From Castanea sativa (Eukaryota > Streptophyta > Magnoliopsida > Fagales > Fagaceae): a stretch of DNA of 64,000 bases. Below the pieces are notes generated by a model. The model saw only the letters and a program-made list of their open reading frames with translations. It was not told the DNA's origin and did not search any database. The first letter of the stretch is position 1; the number at the start of each line of letters is the position of its first letter. Positions 1 through 11,095 of the stretch are shown here, in pieces. The stretch lies in contig NC_134023.1 of the NCBI RefSeq assembly GCF_040712315.1, positions 66,562,757-66,626,756 of the forward strand. The letters are read 5' to 3'. The position numbers and the translations under genes are program-made.

Positions 1-164
1 TCCCACAAATACTTCCCATACAAGTCCCATAAATTATTTTAGGCCCACACAAATACTTATCATACCATTACCAAAATTAGGCCACAAAATTATGTCATCT
101 CTATAAAAGCCCAAACTCATTTACCTTGTGGGCAAAACCCAAAAAGCCCAACAAAAATCTCTTA
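1..164. other. TE-like AT-rich sequence, no gene
   Basis: No coding frame is supported here. The text is AT-rich with repeated GCCCA and CCCAA words, as in the tandem repeats that follow, so it is probably part of the same decayed element. Confidence 0.4.
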
Positions 165-290
165 CAAAACCCGTTGCTACATGGCGCCTCTAAAGCACAT
201 TGTTACATGACACCCTAAAGTCTGTTGCTACACAGCAACTCTAAAGCCAGTTGCTACATGGCATCCCTAAAGTCCGTTGCTACATAGCAA
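165..290. repeat. Short degenerate tandem repeat, about 27 bp unit
   Basis: About five diverged copies of a unit reading roughly GTTGCTACATGGC followed by a CTCTAAAG-type word. Copies begin near 172, 199, 222, 249 and 276. The unit length varies by a few bases. No coding frame is conserved across the units. Confidence 0.6.
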
Positions 291-299
291 TATTTTTAT

Positions 300-560
300 A
301 AAATCACAAACTATTTACAAAAGCCCAAATATTATTTTGGCAACTTTTTCCAAAAAACCCAATATTATTTTGGCAGCTTTTACAAAAAAACCCAATATTA
401 TTTTGGCAACTTCTACAAAGAGCCCAATATTATTTGGCAACTATTTATAAAAAGCACAATATTATTTTGGCAACTATTTACAAAAGGCTTAATAGTACTT
501 TGGCAGCATTTTATCGAAACCCCCAAAACTATTGGGCAAACAATTATTCTACCAAAGCCC
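300..560. repeat. Degenerate tandem repeat, about 33-36 bp unit
   Basis: Six or more imperfect copies of a unit centred on CCCAATATTATTTTGGCAAC, each followed by a short A-rich stretch. Spacing is about 33-36 bp. The short reading frames across it are a by-product of the repeat and are not called as genes. Confidence 0.65.
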
Positions 561-983
561 AAATATTATTTGGTAAAAGAATTACATTATGCTCAAAGCC
601 AAAAACTATCCTTTGGCAAAACATATTTTGATATACTAAATTCCCTAACTCATGGGAAACATAGAATTACCTATGACATATTACCCATATTTCAAAACAA
701 TTTCTTCTACAAAATTCATGGGAACTATGCTTATTTTTTCCATAAGAAACTCTAACTACAAAAGCCCATGTATGTTACCCATGGCAAAACTATTTATTTT
801 GTAGGGATGAACAAGCCCAAAAAAGCTCAACCTGTGCCCACTCGAGACAAACAAATTTCATGTACAAATCTTAGCAACTAAAGTTCACTTGAATAACTAA
901 AGTGGTTAGACTAGCCACTAGTCAAGTTTTAGCACAACTAAGATGACATCTAGGGTCCACTACCATCATTTTTAGCTTGTCAA
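561..983. other. Non-coding stretch, probably TE-derived
   Basis: No supported gene. Words from the upstream tandem repeat (GCCCA, TTTGGCAA) continue to about 620. From about 840 rightwards the sequence may be the decayed continuation of the minus-strand copia element, but I cannot follow a protein frame through it. Confidence 0.35.
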
Positions 984-1866
984 ATCAGATCAGAAAGGGA
1001 CACATGTCTATCCTCATATGACCAAAACCCTTGCACTCATGGCATTGGATTAGGGGCTTCTCATTTTTACCCTTCCTAGAGGATTTAGATTTTCTAGGAG
1101 GTTTGCCCTTATCCTTTTTCCTAAACTAAAGAAGCTTGATAATCTCATCAATTATGAATGTTAGATCCTCCTCCTCACCCTCATCTTCATCTTCAAAGTC
1201 CTCAATATATTCCTCTATACCCTTAAGAGCCAAGTTTTTACTCTTTCCACCTTTTCCCATTGAGCTTAATCCCATCTCATAGGTTTGAAGGTTCCCTACA
1301 AGCTCAGTCAAAGGAATTTGATCAATGTCCTTTGCTTCTTCAATGGCAGTGATCTTGGCATGGAATCTTTCAGGTAAGGACCTAAGGATTTTCCTAACAA
1401 TTTTGGATTCTGCTATAGACTCTCCAAGGTTGAAGGCAGAATTCACGATATTCTTGAGTTTAGCATAAAAATTATCAAAGGTCTCATCATATTCCATCCT
1501 TATTTCTTCAAAACTACTAGTAAGTCTTTGAAGCTTCACAGTCTTCACAGCCATGGTACCTTCATAGGTGGTCTCAAGAATGGTCCATGCTTCCTTGACA
1601 ATTTCCGTGGATGATATTTTCTTGAATTCCTCATTGGTCACCCTACAAAATAAAGCATTCAAGGCCCTACTATTGAAATTTGCCGCTATGACTGTTGCAT
1701 CATCCCAAACCACTGGCGCTTTCTTTGGCTTAATCCAGCCAACTTCAACAGCTTGCCATATCTGTTCACCTAGAGCCTGCAAAAAAACTTTCATACGAAC
1801 TTTCCAATACACATAATTAGTTCCATCAAATAAATGAGGAATCAAAAGAGATTTTCCACGATCCAT
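984..1866 (-). pseudogene. Ty1-copia gag polyprotein fragment (UBN2-type gag plus zinc knuckle)
   Basis: Gag packages element RNA in copia retrotransposons. The minus-strand frame opens at an ATG at 1866 (residues MDRGKSLLIPHLFDG), runs 246 residues to a stop at 1126, and has the usual layout: an N-terminal DGTNYVYWK box, a helical central part with YEGTMAVKTVKLQRL, and a basic KGGKSKNLALKG tail. The stop at 1126 is premature. Beyond it, a Lys-rich stretch and a C-x2-C-x4-H-x4-C knuckle (CHECKGFGH...C) can still be read at about 1000-1045, and the frame then dissolves. No protease, integrase or reverse transcriptase follows. It lies directly downstream of the primer site and LTR at 1922-2916, so this is the 5' part of a truncated element. 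Family call is by recognition of motifs. Confidence 0.8.
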
Positions 1867-1921
1867 GACAATAGGAGTCAAGAATCACACTCAGAAAATT
1901 AATCTAATCAGAGTGTACCCG

Positions 1922-1934
1922 TTCTGATACCATT
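1922..1934 (-). other. Primer binding site, initiator-Met tRNA type
   Basis: Read on the minus strand this is AATGGTATCAGAA, the standard copia primer site that pairs with the 3' end of initiator methionine tRNA. It sits next to the LTR end at 1935 and upstream of gag, which fixes the element's orientation. Confidence 0.8.
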
Positions 1935-2916
1935 TGTTGGAAAATTTAGACCCCAATTGATACGATTAACAAGTTTTAAACCCAAGTTGTTAATTAGATT
2001 TATTATACATAAAACTTGTTAAAACAAACAAACATCAATATCATGTCAAAACAAAGTGCAATGGAAAAATAAATAAGACAAGATATGATGACCTAGGAAA
2101 ACTAATGAAACCAACCAAGTTTCACAAAAAACTTGGGGGGAAACCTTCCCAAAAAGCAATCTACTATAGTAAAGAGAAGTTTCGCATTTAGTACAAAACC
2201 TTTGTCCTTAGACTCTACAATCTCGTAGATGAACTCACAGCAAAAACCTTCTACCGCTTCGTAACCTCTAAACTTTTCAATATATGAACGCCACCTTTTG
2301 ATGCACGGATCCCAAGCACATGACTCACTCCTTTGCATGAATCCCAATACGTGACTCACACCAACTTGAGAAAGAAGAATGTTGGCCGCAAAGTTCTTCA
2401 CTTCATCAACAATGAAGATCAAAAAGCACTTGGTTACAAAATCTTAAGGCACAAAGACACAAGAACTTCTTTTAGAGAGAATAAGGCTTCTGGTCACCTT
2501 TTGCATATGTTCTCCTTGCATTCTCTTATGTGACGGCCTCTAAAATATGCCTTATATATGTCTAGGGTTGTGAGAAAAGAAACCCTACACAAATACAAAA
2601 GTTCGACCCAAAAATCAGATTTAAAAATTCTGATATTCGTAACCTCGATAGATAGCATTTGTCGAGCCTCATTAAATCTCGATAGATAGCTATCCGTCGA
2701 GAAGCCGTTGAGCAGTGTGTCCACAGCCTATCCACAGTGTCCCGCTTTAGTAAACACCTTTTCTTCACTTGTTTCTTGGTCTAATCTTCATGGCTTTAAT
2801 ACTAAACTTGAACAACATGTTCTTTGAAGTAATAAACACATCCTAGATCAATTCAAATACAAGTAAAGTGCGTTTTGTCAAAGGATTAGCCAACTACATA
2901 AAATATGTCCTTAACA
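1935..2916 (-). mobile_element. 5' LTR of the truncated Ty1-copia element
   Basis: About 980 bp, starting TGTTGG and ending TTAACA in plus orientation (TG...CA). The left edge is fixed by the adjacent primer site. The right edge is chosen because the minus strand there opens TGTTAAGGACATATTTTATG, a plausible LTR start; it could be off by some bases. There is no second copy in the window to confirm the length. Confidence 0.65.
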
Positions 2917-4283
2917 CAACCAAACTCTCAAACTCAAGATAAATCTTAATTCCCATCACACAAAAGTTCCCCAAAGCACATGATACATTCATCAAACACA
3001 TTATGTACCAAAACATAGAGAAACCAAGGCATAAAATTTATCTATGATCCAAACATAACAAAATATGATCATACTAATTTATAGCTCAAAACATTCACCC
3101 TAACTTTAGAATTAAATCCTCAAAGTTAGGTGTATCATATGCTGTTCACTGTTCATTTCAGCAGCATATTCCTTATTTGTAAAATACAAATGGGTTGTCC
3201 ATACACATCCAAATGTCATAAAATTTTATAGAGCCACTCCCCTGGATGTCTAGTATATACCATATCAATTTCAAAGTCAAAGCATAAAACCATGATTTAT
3301 TAAAAATCATACAAGACAACATACTCAAATTTGTCTTGACAGAATTTCATGCAACTTAGAAATTAAACAATTATTTTTATATTGATCTACATGCTGTGAG
3401 GCCACTTCCATTACATAAGAATTCATAAGAACTACTCCTAGCATCCTAATTCACAAAAATTGATTTAATCCAGATTTTTCTTGTTGTAAATACCAAATTT
3501 GTCACAGTGACAACTTTAACAGATTTTCTTACAAAATCATCAACTAATTGCAATTGGCCTTCATTTCATGTGGGTATTTTTATACCTATACTATACATGT
3601 TAGAATACATGAATAAACATCCAATTGACCATAATATTTTCAATATTTCAAATTGCTAACACAAAACCACAAATTCAGCTTCTAACAATCAAATTAGAGA
3701 ACATAGAAGTGAAATTAAAGCAAACCATTACACCATTAAAATACTCATAACAGAAAATAAACATATATACTTACCCACAACTGAAGCTGAAACTTTAGTA
3801 AGAGTTTGATTTCTTCTTAGAAAGAGATAATGGTTTCGGTGAGAGAGGGAGGGCTGTTGGTGAGATGGTGCTACCGTGTAAGAACAAGGGAAGAAGAAAG
3901 AAATAAGAACAAAGAAAAAGGAATAGAGAATGAAGAATATGAGATGAACCTTCTGGTGCAGTCAAGAAAAGATAAGGGAGAAAGATTTGGGGGGGGGGGG
4001 GGGCACGTGTCTTAATAAGGAAAGAAAAGGTTATGACTCACTTTTTCAACTTTTAGCATTTATACTTTTCACCCTCCCATAGTTCTATATTTTAGAAAGG
4101 CCCAACTAATAAAACAACTATGCATATATATCCTTACCTTTATAAAACTTCTTTCTACAACATTAAAAGAGCATATATCTCACAATATCAAAGCTTTATG
4201 CACTTAAAGTAATTAAGATAATAACAAGCATATAAACCCATAAAATAATTATGCAATTAGGTTGGGATGTTATAGATTCGGCC
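2917..4283 (-). mobile_element. Possible truncated Ty3-gypsy LTR, minus orientation
   Basis: About 1.35 kb without a supported gene. On the minus strand its right end reads ATAACATCCCAACC, then an AT-rich stretch, a short G/C-rich box with CACGTG (about 4005), and a pyrimidine-rich leader, the general build of a chromovirus-type LTR. A run of 15 G lies near 3990-4005. No partner LTR, primer site or target duplication was found. It may instead be ordinary intergenic sequence. Confidence 0.3.
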
Positions 4284-5935
4284 ATGGGTCCCTTTACGTA
4301 CACTGTTGGGACCACCACCCGATGGACTACCTTTGATGAGAAAGAAATCACGTACTTTGTAGCCATCAACGCTAGGTGGTTGCCTTATTAGGCCGACGAG
4401 GGTATCTATTTCATTAACTATTCTACCAACAGAGTGAAGGGATAGTTTGGGTTGGATCGGGACATACTCGATGATTTTATTGCCATCCTAGAGTCTACTA
4501 CTACTTCCGTCCGACCTTTTCTACGCCCCAGTGCTTTTGAGTTTTAGAGCAAGCTCTTTACAGCAGTCACCATTCCGAGTTCACAGAGATAGGGCCTTTG
4601 CACTACTGCGATGCATGGGTATTGGCAAACCGTGATGAATTCCTTTGGGCAAGAGTTGTTAGGTGGCCGTGGGTTTTCCCTTATTCCTCCTAAGGTCATG
4701 CCATTATTTTTGCCAACCCATGGTTGTTACTACCCACCAAATCTGTGGTGACATATGCTAGGAAATAGAGCAGGTCTGCCATATATGAGTAGCAAGAGAA
4801 GGAGAAGGGATGGTATCTATATGCTGGTAAGTATCCCACTGGTTAGGAGAAGAGGGTGAAGGTGGTGAACCTTCCTGTGCCCACGAAAAAGGGCTCGATG
4901 TCTTAGATTGCTAAACCAAAATCTGCCAAGAGATGGAATGATTCTTCTAAAACCTGTTCTGACATTATTCCCTATGGGGGTGGCCTTCTTCCCATTGGTA
5001 ACACAAATTCTTGTGAGGTCTCCTCTTCCTCCCGCTCACACTCGTTCCAGAGGCGTTCTACTACAAGTAAGCCTAAGCCTTCCGCTCCAAGCCAGTCGTG
5101 GATGCTCCTCCTTCTAGCAGGACACGTGACAATAAAAGGAAGACATATCCACCAGCTTCATCTGCCACTACCGAGAGGAGAGTATGTTATCTCTAAACTT
5201 CACTTTTTCTTTATCTCAACTATTTATGGGGCTTTCTTGCGGCTTACTCCACATGCATGCTTATTCATCATTTTTTTTTTCCTATTTCTTCCTTGTCAAT
5301 CTAAGCATAAGAAAGACACTTCAACCACTCACCCCATATTGCGTGATGAGCCTGAGTTTGAGGTACATTCCTTTCCTTTGTATGCATCTTCATCGCCAGG
5401 TGTTGTCGTGTGCTTTCTCTTTCTTTTGCATGTTTATTTATTCCTTCTTCCTGCCTTAACACCCACCCTCTTTCTTCATCTTTTTTTTTTTAGGTTGATC
5501 TTGAGCCCCTTTCTATTTATCACCCCACAAGTGGGGAAGTTCCTGCTACTATAGGTATGCCCATGGAGGATTTCTTCGATGAGGTATATATTGTGGCTAA
5601 GGCTATGGCCTCTGCTTCTACTACTGCACAGGGAGCTCCTGCTAAGGCTCCAATTTCTCCACCTAAGCTCGTTCCTACCGAGGAGAGTACTTAGGCCGAG
5701 AGGGTTGGTGAGTCTGTTCCTATTTCGCCGAGATCCCTACCTCCCAAAAAGAATTCACTCCTACGTACGCATCTTAGATTGGGAGTGCTTCTCCCGTCAT
5801 CTCCACCCGCCGATCCCTTCATTGCCCTCTTCTCGTGGGCCACCACTAACAGGAGTTTCTTCCTTATCCGTCGCATACTTTGGGTCATGTTGGCTTCCTT
5901 TCTCTTTCGTCTTATCCGCCTTCATTTAGCGAATC
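4284..5935 (+). pseudogene. Decayed plant mobile domain (PMD-like) reading frame, with introns
   Basis: PMD proteins occur both as host genes (the MAIN/MAIL group) and inside transposons. From ATG 4284 a frame can be followed through ARWLPY, RPFLRPSAFEF, AMHGYWQTVM and GRGFSLIPP, but it is broken by TAG codons after ARWLPY (4389), in VKG*FGLD, in SAFEF*SK and after SSQR. A frameshift near 4695 leads into the next frame (ANPWLLLPTKSVV...), with further TAGs. Two introns with GT...AG ends fit the remaining frame (about 5182-5305 and 5363-5493), and a Ser/Pro-rich tail runs to about 5900. It lies antisense to the Ogre-like primer site and LTR at 6193-8269, so it is probably an antisense reading frame of that element. 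PMD assignment is from memory of the family, without a search. Confidence 0.55.
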
Positions 5936-6192
5936 TCTTCCATTAGCTATTGCCGGGAATGTTGCATAGATTGCAGCACCTCAATAAAAAATTTGGTATT
6001 GTCACGGGGATTCTTCGTTGTCGCTATGGCCCACCCTTGCTTCATTAACACCTTCCGCTTGATTAGGCCGCGGGGCGTGGCCGGCCTTAATTCTACCCGT
6101 GAGGGTATGATACTTATATTTCACGTTGTTTTTTTATTTTGGGGGCATAACTCGTGAGGACTTTATCTACTTTCCCTATCCTTTTCCCAACT
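5936..6192. other. Short internal segment between PMD frame and primer site
   Basis: No gene supported. If the element at 6217-8269 is read on the minus strand, this is its leader plus whatever is left after loss of gag and pol. Confidence 0.35.
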
Positions 6193-6212
6193 CTCTAATG
6201 GAGTCGCCAATT
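6193..6212 (-). other. Primer binding site, Ogre/Tat type
   Basis: On the minus strand the sequence reads TTGGCGACTCCATTAGAGAG. The TGGCGACTCC core is the arginine-tRNA type primer site known from Ogre/Tat Ty3-gypsy elements. It starts a few bases from the LTR end at 6217, so the element is read on the minus strand. Confidence 0.65.
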
Positions 6213-6216
6213 TAAA

Positions 6217-8269
6217 TGTGGTGGGCGTTTTTTGTGTTTTGGGCTAGATTGCTCCTACTGTACCACAACCCATGATTTTGGGGCAAGAGAGTCGAGACTG
6301 GCCTAACTGAAACACACCTTAGGCCAACTTGTGCGCAAGTTGGGCCTTTCCTGTGTGACACGTCCCGGCAGAACCTTGAATGTATCACGTGCTCACAAAG
6401 AAAGACTATTGCAAATGTTATAGCTAGAAAAAAGATGCAGCAGGATAACTAAAACATTTTTAACTAAAACATTTTCTCGCTAATAACAATAATACATGAA
6501 TAACTCCATGAAGGAAGATATCACAAGATGATTACGATCGACAAGGTCACGGTGAAGAAACACTAACAGTAAAATAGCAAGTTAGTCATTGATCAACCAA
6601 AAAAAGAGAAAAGAAAATCCATTTGCTAAAGGAATGGGCTTAGTAGATACAAGTTCAAAAAGTGAACCAATCTCCAATGTGTGTAACCTCAGAGGTAGCT
6701 CTTGCCATAGAAATTACACACTTTGGAAAAAGGACTTAGATGGCTTAATCTTGAATTCCTAATTCGTTAGAGAGTAAGCTATTGAGAGGGAGAGAAGTGG
6801 GTAACCTATTGATGCATGCTTTTGCTTTTATCACTCATTTTTTTAAAATTCTTTTTTATATTTTGTAAACTTTCTTTCTTTCTCTCTTTGTTTCCTTTGT
6901 TTTCTATTCTTTCTATCTTTATGTTTTTTTGTTTGCCGTTCTCCCCTTTTTTACTATGCACATCTATGACCTTTTATACCGCCTACCGTGATAGAATTTG
7001 CCATTTTCACCCCTTAACCGCTTTTGACCTATTGTGGGTATCCTTTCAGACCGCCCACTAGTCCGTCGGCCGCCCAGCCCACCACCACTACACCGTGTTG
7101 GTTATGCCACGCCTCATCTCCAAACAAAATTGGTTTTGTTTTGTCTCTTACCTCCCTTGACACTCCCATTCGGATAAGAGTTAAACCTCTCCCGTACCAA
7201 CCTCTATAGCAATGTATCTAGTGCTTTCAGCTCACGTTTACCTTTTTTGGGTGAGATGTCATCCCAGTAGGACATTTTTAACAAAATAGTTTGAGCAGGA
7301 ACCCCAAAATAGGCTCCCCCTTCTTCCCACTACTAGACTACACCCTTTCATACCTCTGGCCCGTGGCCCACCTCCCCCGTATTGGTTGGATACGTATAGG
7401 TGGTGCTTCGAGCCTTGTGTGCATGCTCCACATCTATTTGAGCCCATTGCTTTTTTGGCTTTCACGCGTTTGCCATTACCTCCAAGTTTGTCCGATTCGC
7501 CGCACGTTCGGTATTCATTTAACTCTTGCGGCGTGAATAATACATGGGCCTTTGGGCTTTCGTTCTCTACATCCCATCTCGTTCTTTGGATTAGGCGTTC
7601 TTGGGTATGGGCTTTCCCCATTGTACTTGGCCCATGTCTTTTTACCCCGCATTCGTGGGTTGGCCGGTGCTCCCGCCATCTCACCGCACCGCTCCCGCTA
7701 TGATATCACTTATCCCTTTGCCTTGTTATTATTTTTGGGCTTACGAGTTGAAGCACCTGCCATGTCAATTTCTTATATTATTCCTTCTTTTGGTTTTTAC
7801 TGCCCAACATTCCTGCTGGGCCAACCCATTCCGTACCTTGGGCTTCCTTGGCTTATTCTTGGGTGTCCTCGGCCCATTTCATCCTTCCCTACCTCTTTCA
7901 CTCCCATGGGATTTTTGCTAAATCCTTTGGGCCTCCTTGGCCCAATTACCACATCTTTTCCTATCGGAATTATTGGACTTTGAGCCAACCCCATGAATTT
8001 ATTAATTCCTTTCTTTGGGCTTCCCTGGCCCATTTTTTACTTTCTTTCCATCTCTTACAATTTTCATGGGCTTACTACTTCATTCCTTGGGCTTCCTCGA
8101 CCCATTTGCTTTCTCCTTGGCCACTTAGTATCTTTTGTGTGCCTCGTTGACCATTATCCCCGCCATTCCGGCCCAATGGTCTTTATTTTATCATTCTCTT
8201 TCTCCATCTTTTTCATATTGTTGGGTTTTTTTTGCCATTGGTTCCTTTTGTCAAAAGTGGGCATCAACA
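6217..8269 (-). mobile_element. Long LTR of an Ogre-like Ty3-gypsy element
   Basis: About 2.05 kb. In plus orientation it starts TGTGGTGGGCG next to the primer site and ends GGGCATCAACA; on the minus strand it opens TGTTGATGCCCACTTTTGAC. The right half is a loose repeat of GGGCTTCCTTGGCCCA-like words (about 7780-8130). That repeat creates long plus-strand frames that are not genes. The 3' LTR partner is not visible in the window, so the element is truncated. Confidence 0.6.
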
Positions 8270-9480
8270 AGAAGCTCTAATACTAGCAACAAACACCCAA
8301 GATCATTAGCCTAATTCATGCTCTAATCCCATTGGTTGAGGACAATCCATCATTTAATGCTAAGTCAAATTTCCAAATTCGTTACCCAAAATAGCAACAA
8401 CACTCTAAAGCCGAACATACCATTCTTAGCCAAATCCTAGGAACAATTTTCTAAGGATTTTTTGAAGATTGAGACTGATTTTGGCAAAGATTATTTGCTA
8501 AAACCCCCCTTAAACTCAACCATAAATAGAGCTCTTCACCAACACCTTAACACACACCAATAGAGAAGAACAACTCTCTCACAAACTTCTCTATTTTCCT
8601 CCCCCTTTGATTTTCTTAAGCTTTTAGTGAGGTTCTGAGGTTCTTAGTTCTTAGTTTCAAAATTAGAAACTAAGCTCTTCAGCCCCTAGCTCACAAATAC
8701 CCCTCACACCTCTACTCATAAGCTCTCATCCATCTCTAACAGAAAGTCCCAACAACTTTACTAAATAGTCCCTCTCTCTCTCACTAATCATACTACTAAA
8801 ATGGCCCTCACTACTCACTACATATATCCATGAGCATACCCTAACATTTTAATGATCTTGCTGCGTTAGCTGGAATCTCTCTCTCTTCCTTCATCTCACA
8901 CTAAGCTTTCTCCATTACTTGTTATAATGGACCCCATAGTGTTTGTTTACTCCTTTACTATTGAAGGCTATAATAAAATTATTACTATAGAGTTTTTTCT
9001 TTATGTTCTTGTATTGGAGGACTTCTTTTCACTAGAACCTATGGATGATGATTTTGGAGATGTAGATACTCTCCTTAATTTATGAAATAATTACTAGCTG
9101 GAGGTTTATTTTGTTCTGTTTTATTTTACTGCTGAAATACATTACCGCTGAAATATTTTACTGATGGGCTATTTCTTTATTGCAGTAGGTTTTTCTGTTG
9201 TGTTGTCGTGTCTACTGTAGGAAACGTTTCTGGGCCATCCCATAATTCTTGCCAGTCCTAACCTAGGCCCAAGGCATAAAATAAGGTGAATTTCTCAAAA
9301 GCTTCACTGATAACCCTTGGGCCGTGCTTCAAGCCCTTTGTCGAGTTTCGGTTTAGGCCCCCAACCCAACACAAATCTCATTTGTTAGAAGGAAAACTTT
9401 TCTGCCCTTGATTACTTTTACAAGATGAAATGAAAGAACATGACATACTGGCACAAACCAAACTATTTTGGTAAAAAAAA
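8270..9480. other. Gene-free stretch, LTR-like in places
   Basis: No supported gene. A plus-strand TATA-like CATAAATAG at about 8522, followed by a CT-rich leader, looks like an LTR promoter, and GGCCC-rich words at 9225-9370 resemble Tat-type LTR ends. No boundaries, primer site or target duplication could be fixed. Confidence 0.3.
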
Positions 9481-9559
9481 CCACTAGCATATGGAAAGAA
9501 TAAGAATATGTGTACTTTTTTTTTTAATAAGAATTTATGTTGCAAAATATTTTTTTTTA

Positions 9560-9970
9560 ACCTGACTATTCTCTCTCTCTCTCTCTCTCTCCAATTTTTG
9601 GCAACTCCATTGCCACAATTTTTTTTCCTCCCATTTTCAGCAATTCCATTGCCACAAATCAATTTTTCTCTCTTTTTTTTTTACAAGTTCGGCAACTTGG
9701 CTGGCACAATTCCTTTTTTTTCCTCCAATTTTTGGCCCAAACCAATTTTTCTCTCTCCTCTTTTCTCCAATTTTGGCAACTTGGTTGCCACAATTCTTTT
9801 TTTTTTCTCTCTCCAATTTTCGGCACTTCATTTGGGCAGCAAGAATTTTGGTAACATCATTACCGAAATTCAAATTTTGTCTCACTCCAATCATCACATC
9901 ATTTCTCTCTCCTCTTTCATACTTTTTGTTAGAATTTCGGCAACGGTGTTGCCGAAATTCACTTATTTCC
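9560..9970. repeat. Series of short hairpins in pyrimidine-rich DNA
   Basis: Six imperfect units, each a CT-rich stretch followed by a small inverted repeat of the form GGCAAC...GTTGCC: near 9599, 9638, 9692, 9775, 9850 and 9940. The arms vary together in several units (GGTAAC with ATTACC, GGCAAC with GTTGCC). A (CT)n tract lies at about 9572-9591. Confidence 0.55.
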
Positions 9971-10456
9971 TCTTTTTTCCAAATAACTTCCGACAATTCC
10001 CATATATCAAATAAATTCACTTAAGGCAATGTTCAGCCCTCGTGAACTTTCAAATTTTTTGGTAAAACTACACCATTGGTCCCTAAAGTTTACCATGTGT
10101 GCATAATTGATTCCTCAAGTTTGAAGAGAGCACAATTAGTCCCTTAAGTTTTAAAACTGAGCTGTATTGATCCTTTTACTAACTGTTATTAACGGTGTTA
10201 CTTATGTGGTTAACGGAACAATGACTTGGCATTTTTTTTAATGATGTAGCATTTTTTAATTAAAAAAATTACAAACTAAATTTACGCGTGGAAAAAAATA
10301 TTCATAGGTAAATTAAAAAAATTAGTTTCTATATATTGTAAGAACTTAGAACTCACAACGAGAGAGAAGGCGAGAGAGGGAAGAAGCTAAACCCAGCTGC
10401 CGCCTGAAATTCCATGCCCTTGCTGCTGCCGGCAATAGCCTAAGCCGTAGCTACCA

Positions 10457-10668
10457 CCCCACGAGGCGGCGAAATACTTGCTACCGAAATCGACGAAACT
10501 CTGGAAACTCAAATATGACGCCGTTAATGCAATCAAGAAGAGCGCCCACAAGAACATGGTGCTTGTAGAAGCGAAACAACGGTGGAATTAACAGTTCATG
10601 TTGTGGGCTCGGTCGATCTTGAACTTCCCAGGCGTTGATAGGAACAATTCTTCCTCTAAAGAAGGCAT
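10457..10668 (-). pseudogene. Captured N-terminal fragment of a UDP-glucuronate 4-epimerase gene (GAE1-type)
   Basis: GAE enzymes are Golgi type-II membrane proteins that turn UDP-glucuronate into UDP-galacturonate for pectin. From the minus-strand ATG at 10668 the frame reads MPSLEEELF, then STPGKFKIDR, then after a TAA a signal-anchor FLWALFLIALTASYLSFQS and AASWGG, which is how GAE1-like proteins begin. The fragment stops there because the MULE inverted repeat begins. The TAA at 10588-10590 follows a Cys codon; both look like C-to-T changes of CGT and CAA codons. The Rossmann-fold catalytic domain is absent, so no enzyme can be made. Identification rests on recognising the N-terminal sequence and should be confirmed by a protein search. 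Confidence 0.8.
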
Positions 10669-11095
10669 TTTGGGTTTCAAACAATATGTTTTCTTTTCTG
10701 TTTTTTTTTTTTTTTAAGAATAAAAAAGAAAAAGAAAGTGAAATTTGGGTATTGGTTTTGGAAAAAGATGCAGAGAAAGAAAAGTGGGATAAGCTTCAAA
10801 CTTTTTTTTATTTATTTCTGCACCTAAAGAAAAGAGAAGTTCAGATGGGTTTATATATAGGGGATAACCCACAAATGAAGCAACAAGTACTACGCGTGAA
10901 CGCATTAAGACGTCTACCAGATTGAGAGAAGAGAGAAAATTTTTGGAGACAAGGATATTTGAGAGTTTTAGACTTTTTTGGTTAAAAGGGAAAGAGAAAG
11001 ACAGAGTGTATCCAGTGGAATATATTATAGGTTTTTTTTTTTGAAGAGCGACGACAACAATTATATTGTCTAAACAACAATAACATATATTGGAT
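10669..11095 (-). promoter_or_regulatory. Probable captured promoter and 5' leader of the GAE-like gene
   Basis: Directly upstream of the captured ATG. On the minus strand it contains CTATATATAAA (10849-10860), a good TATA box about 180 bases before the ATG, followed by a CT/A-rich leader. Its being part of the captured gene is inferred from position; the donor locus is not in this window. Confidence 0.5.

Noticed and set aside
1568..1816. Plus-strand frame of 82 codons
   Set aside because: Antisense shadow of the copia gag.
5102..5554. Plus-strand frame of 150 codons rich in Leu and Phe
   Set aside because: It reads through two introns and a T-rich tract of the PMD pseudogene.
7386..8280. 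Several long plus-strand frames of 80-140 codons
   Set aside because: They lie inside the Ogre-like LTR and arise from repeated GGGCTTCCTTGGCCCA words and low stop density in pyrimidine-rich DNA; no domain.
9508..10024. Overlapping frames on both strands, rich in Phe/Leu or Lys/Glu
   Set aside because: By-products of the CT-rich hairpin repeats.
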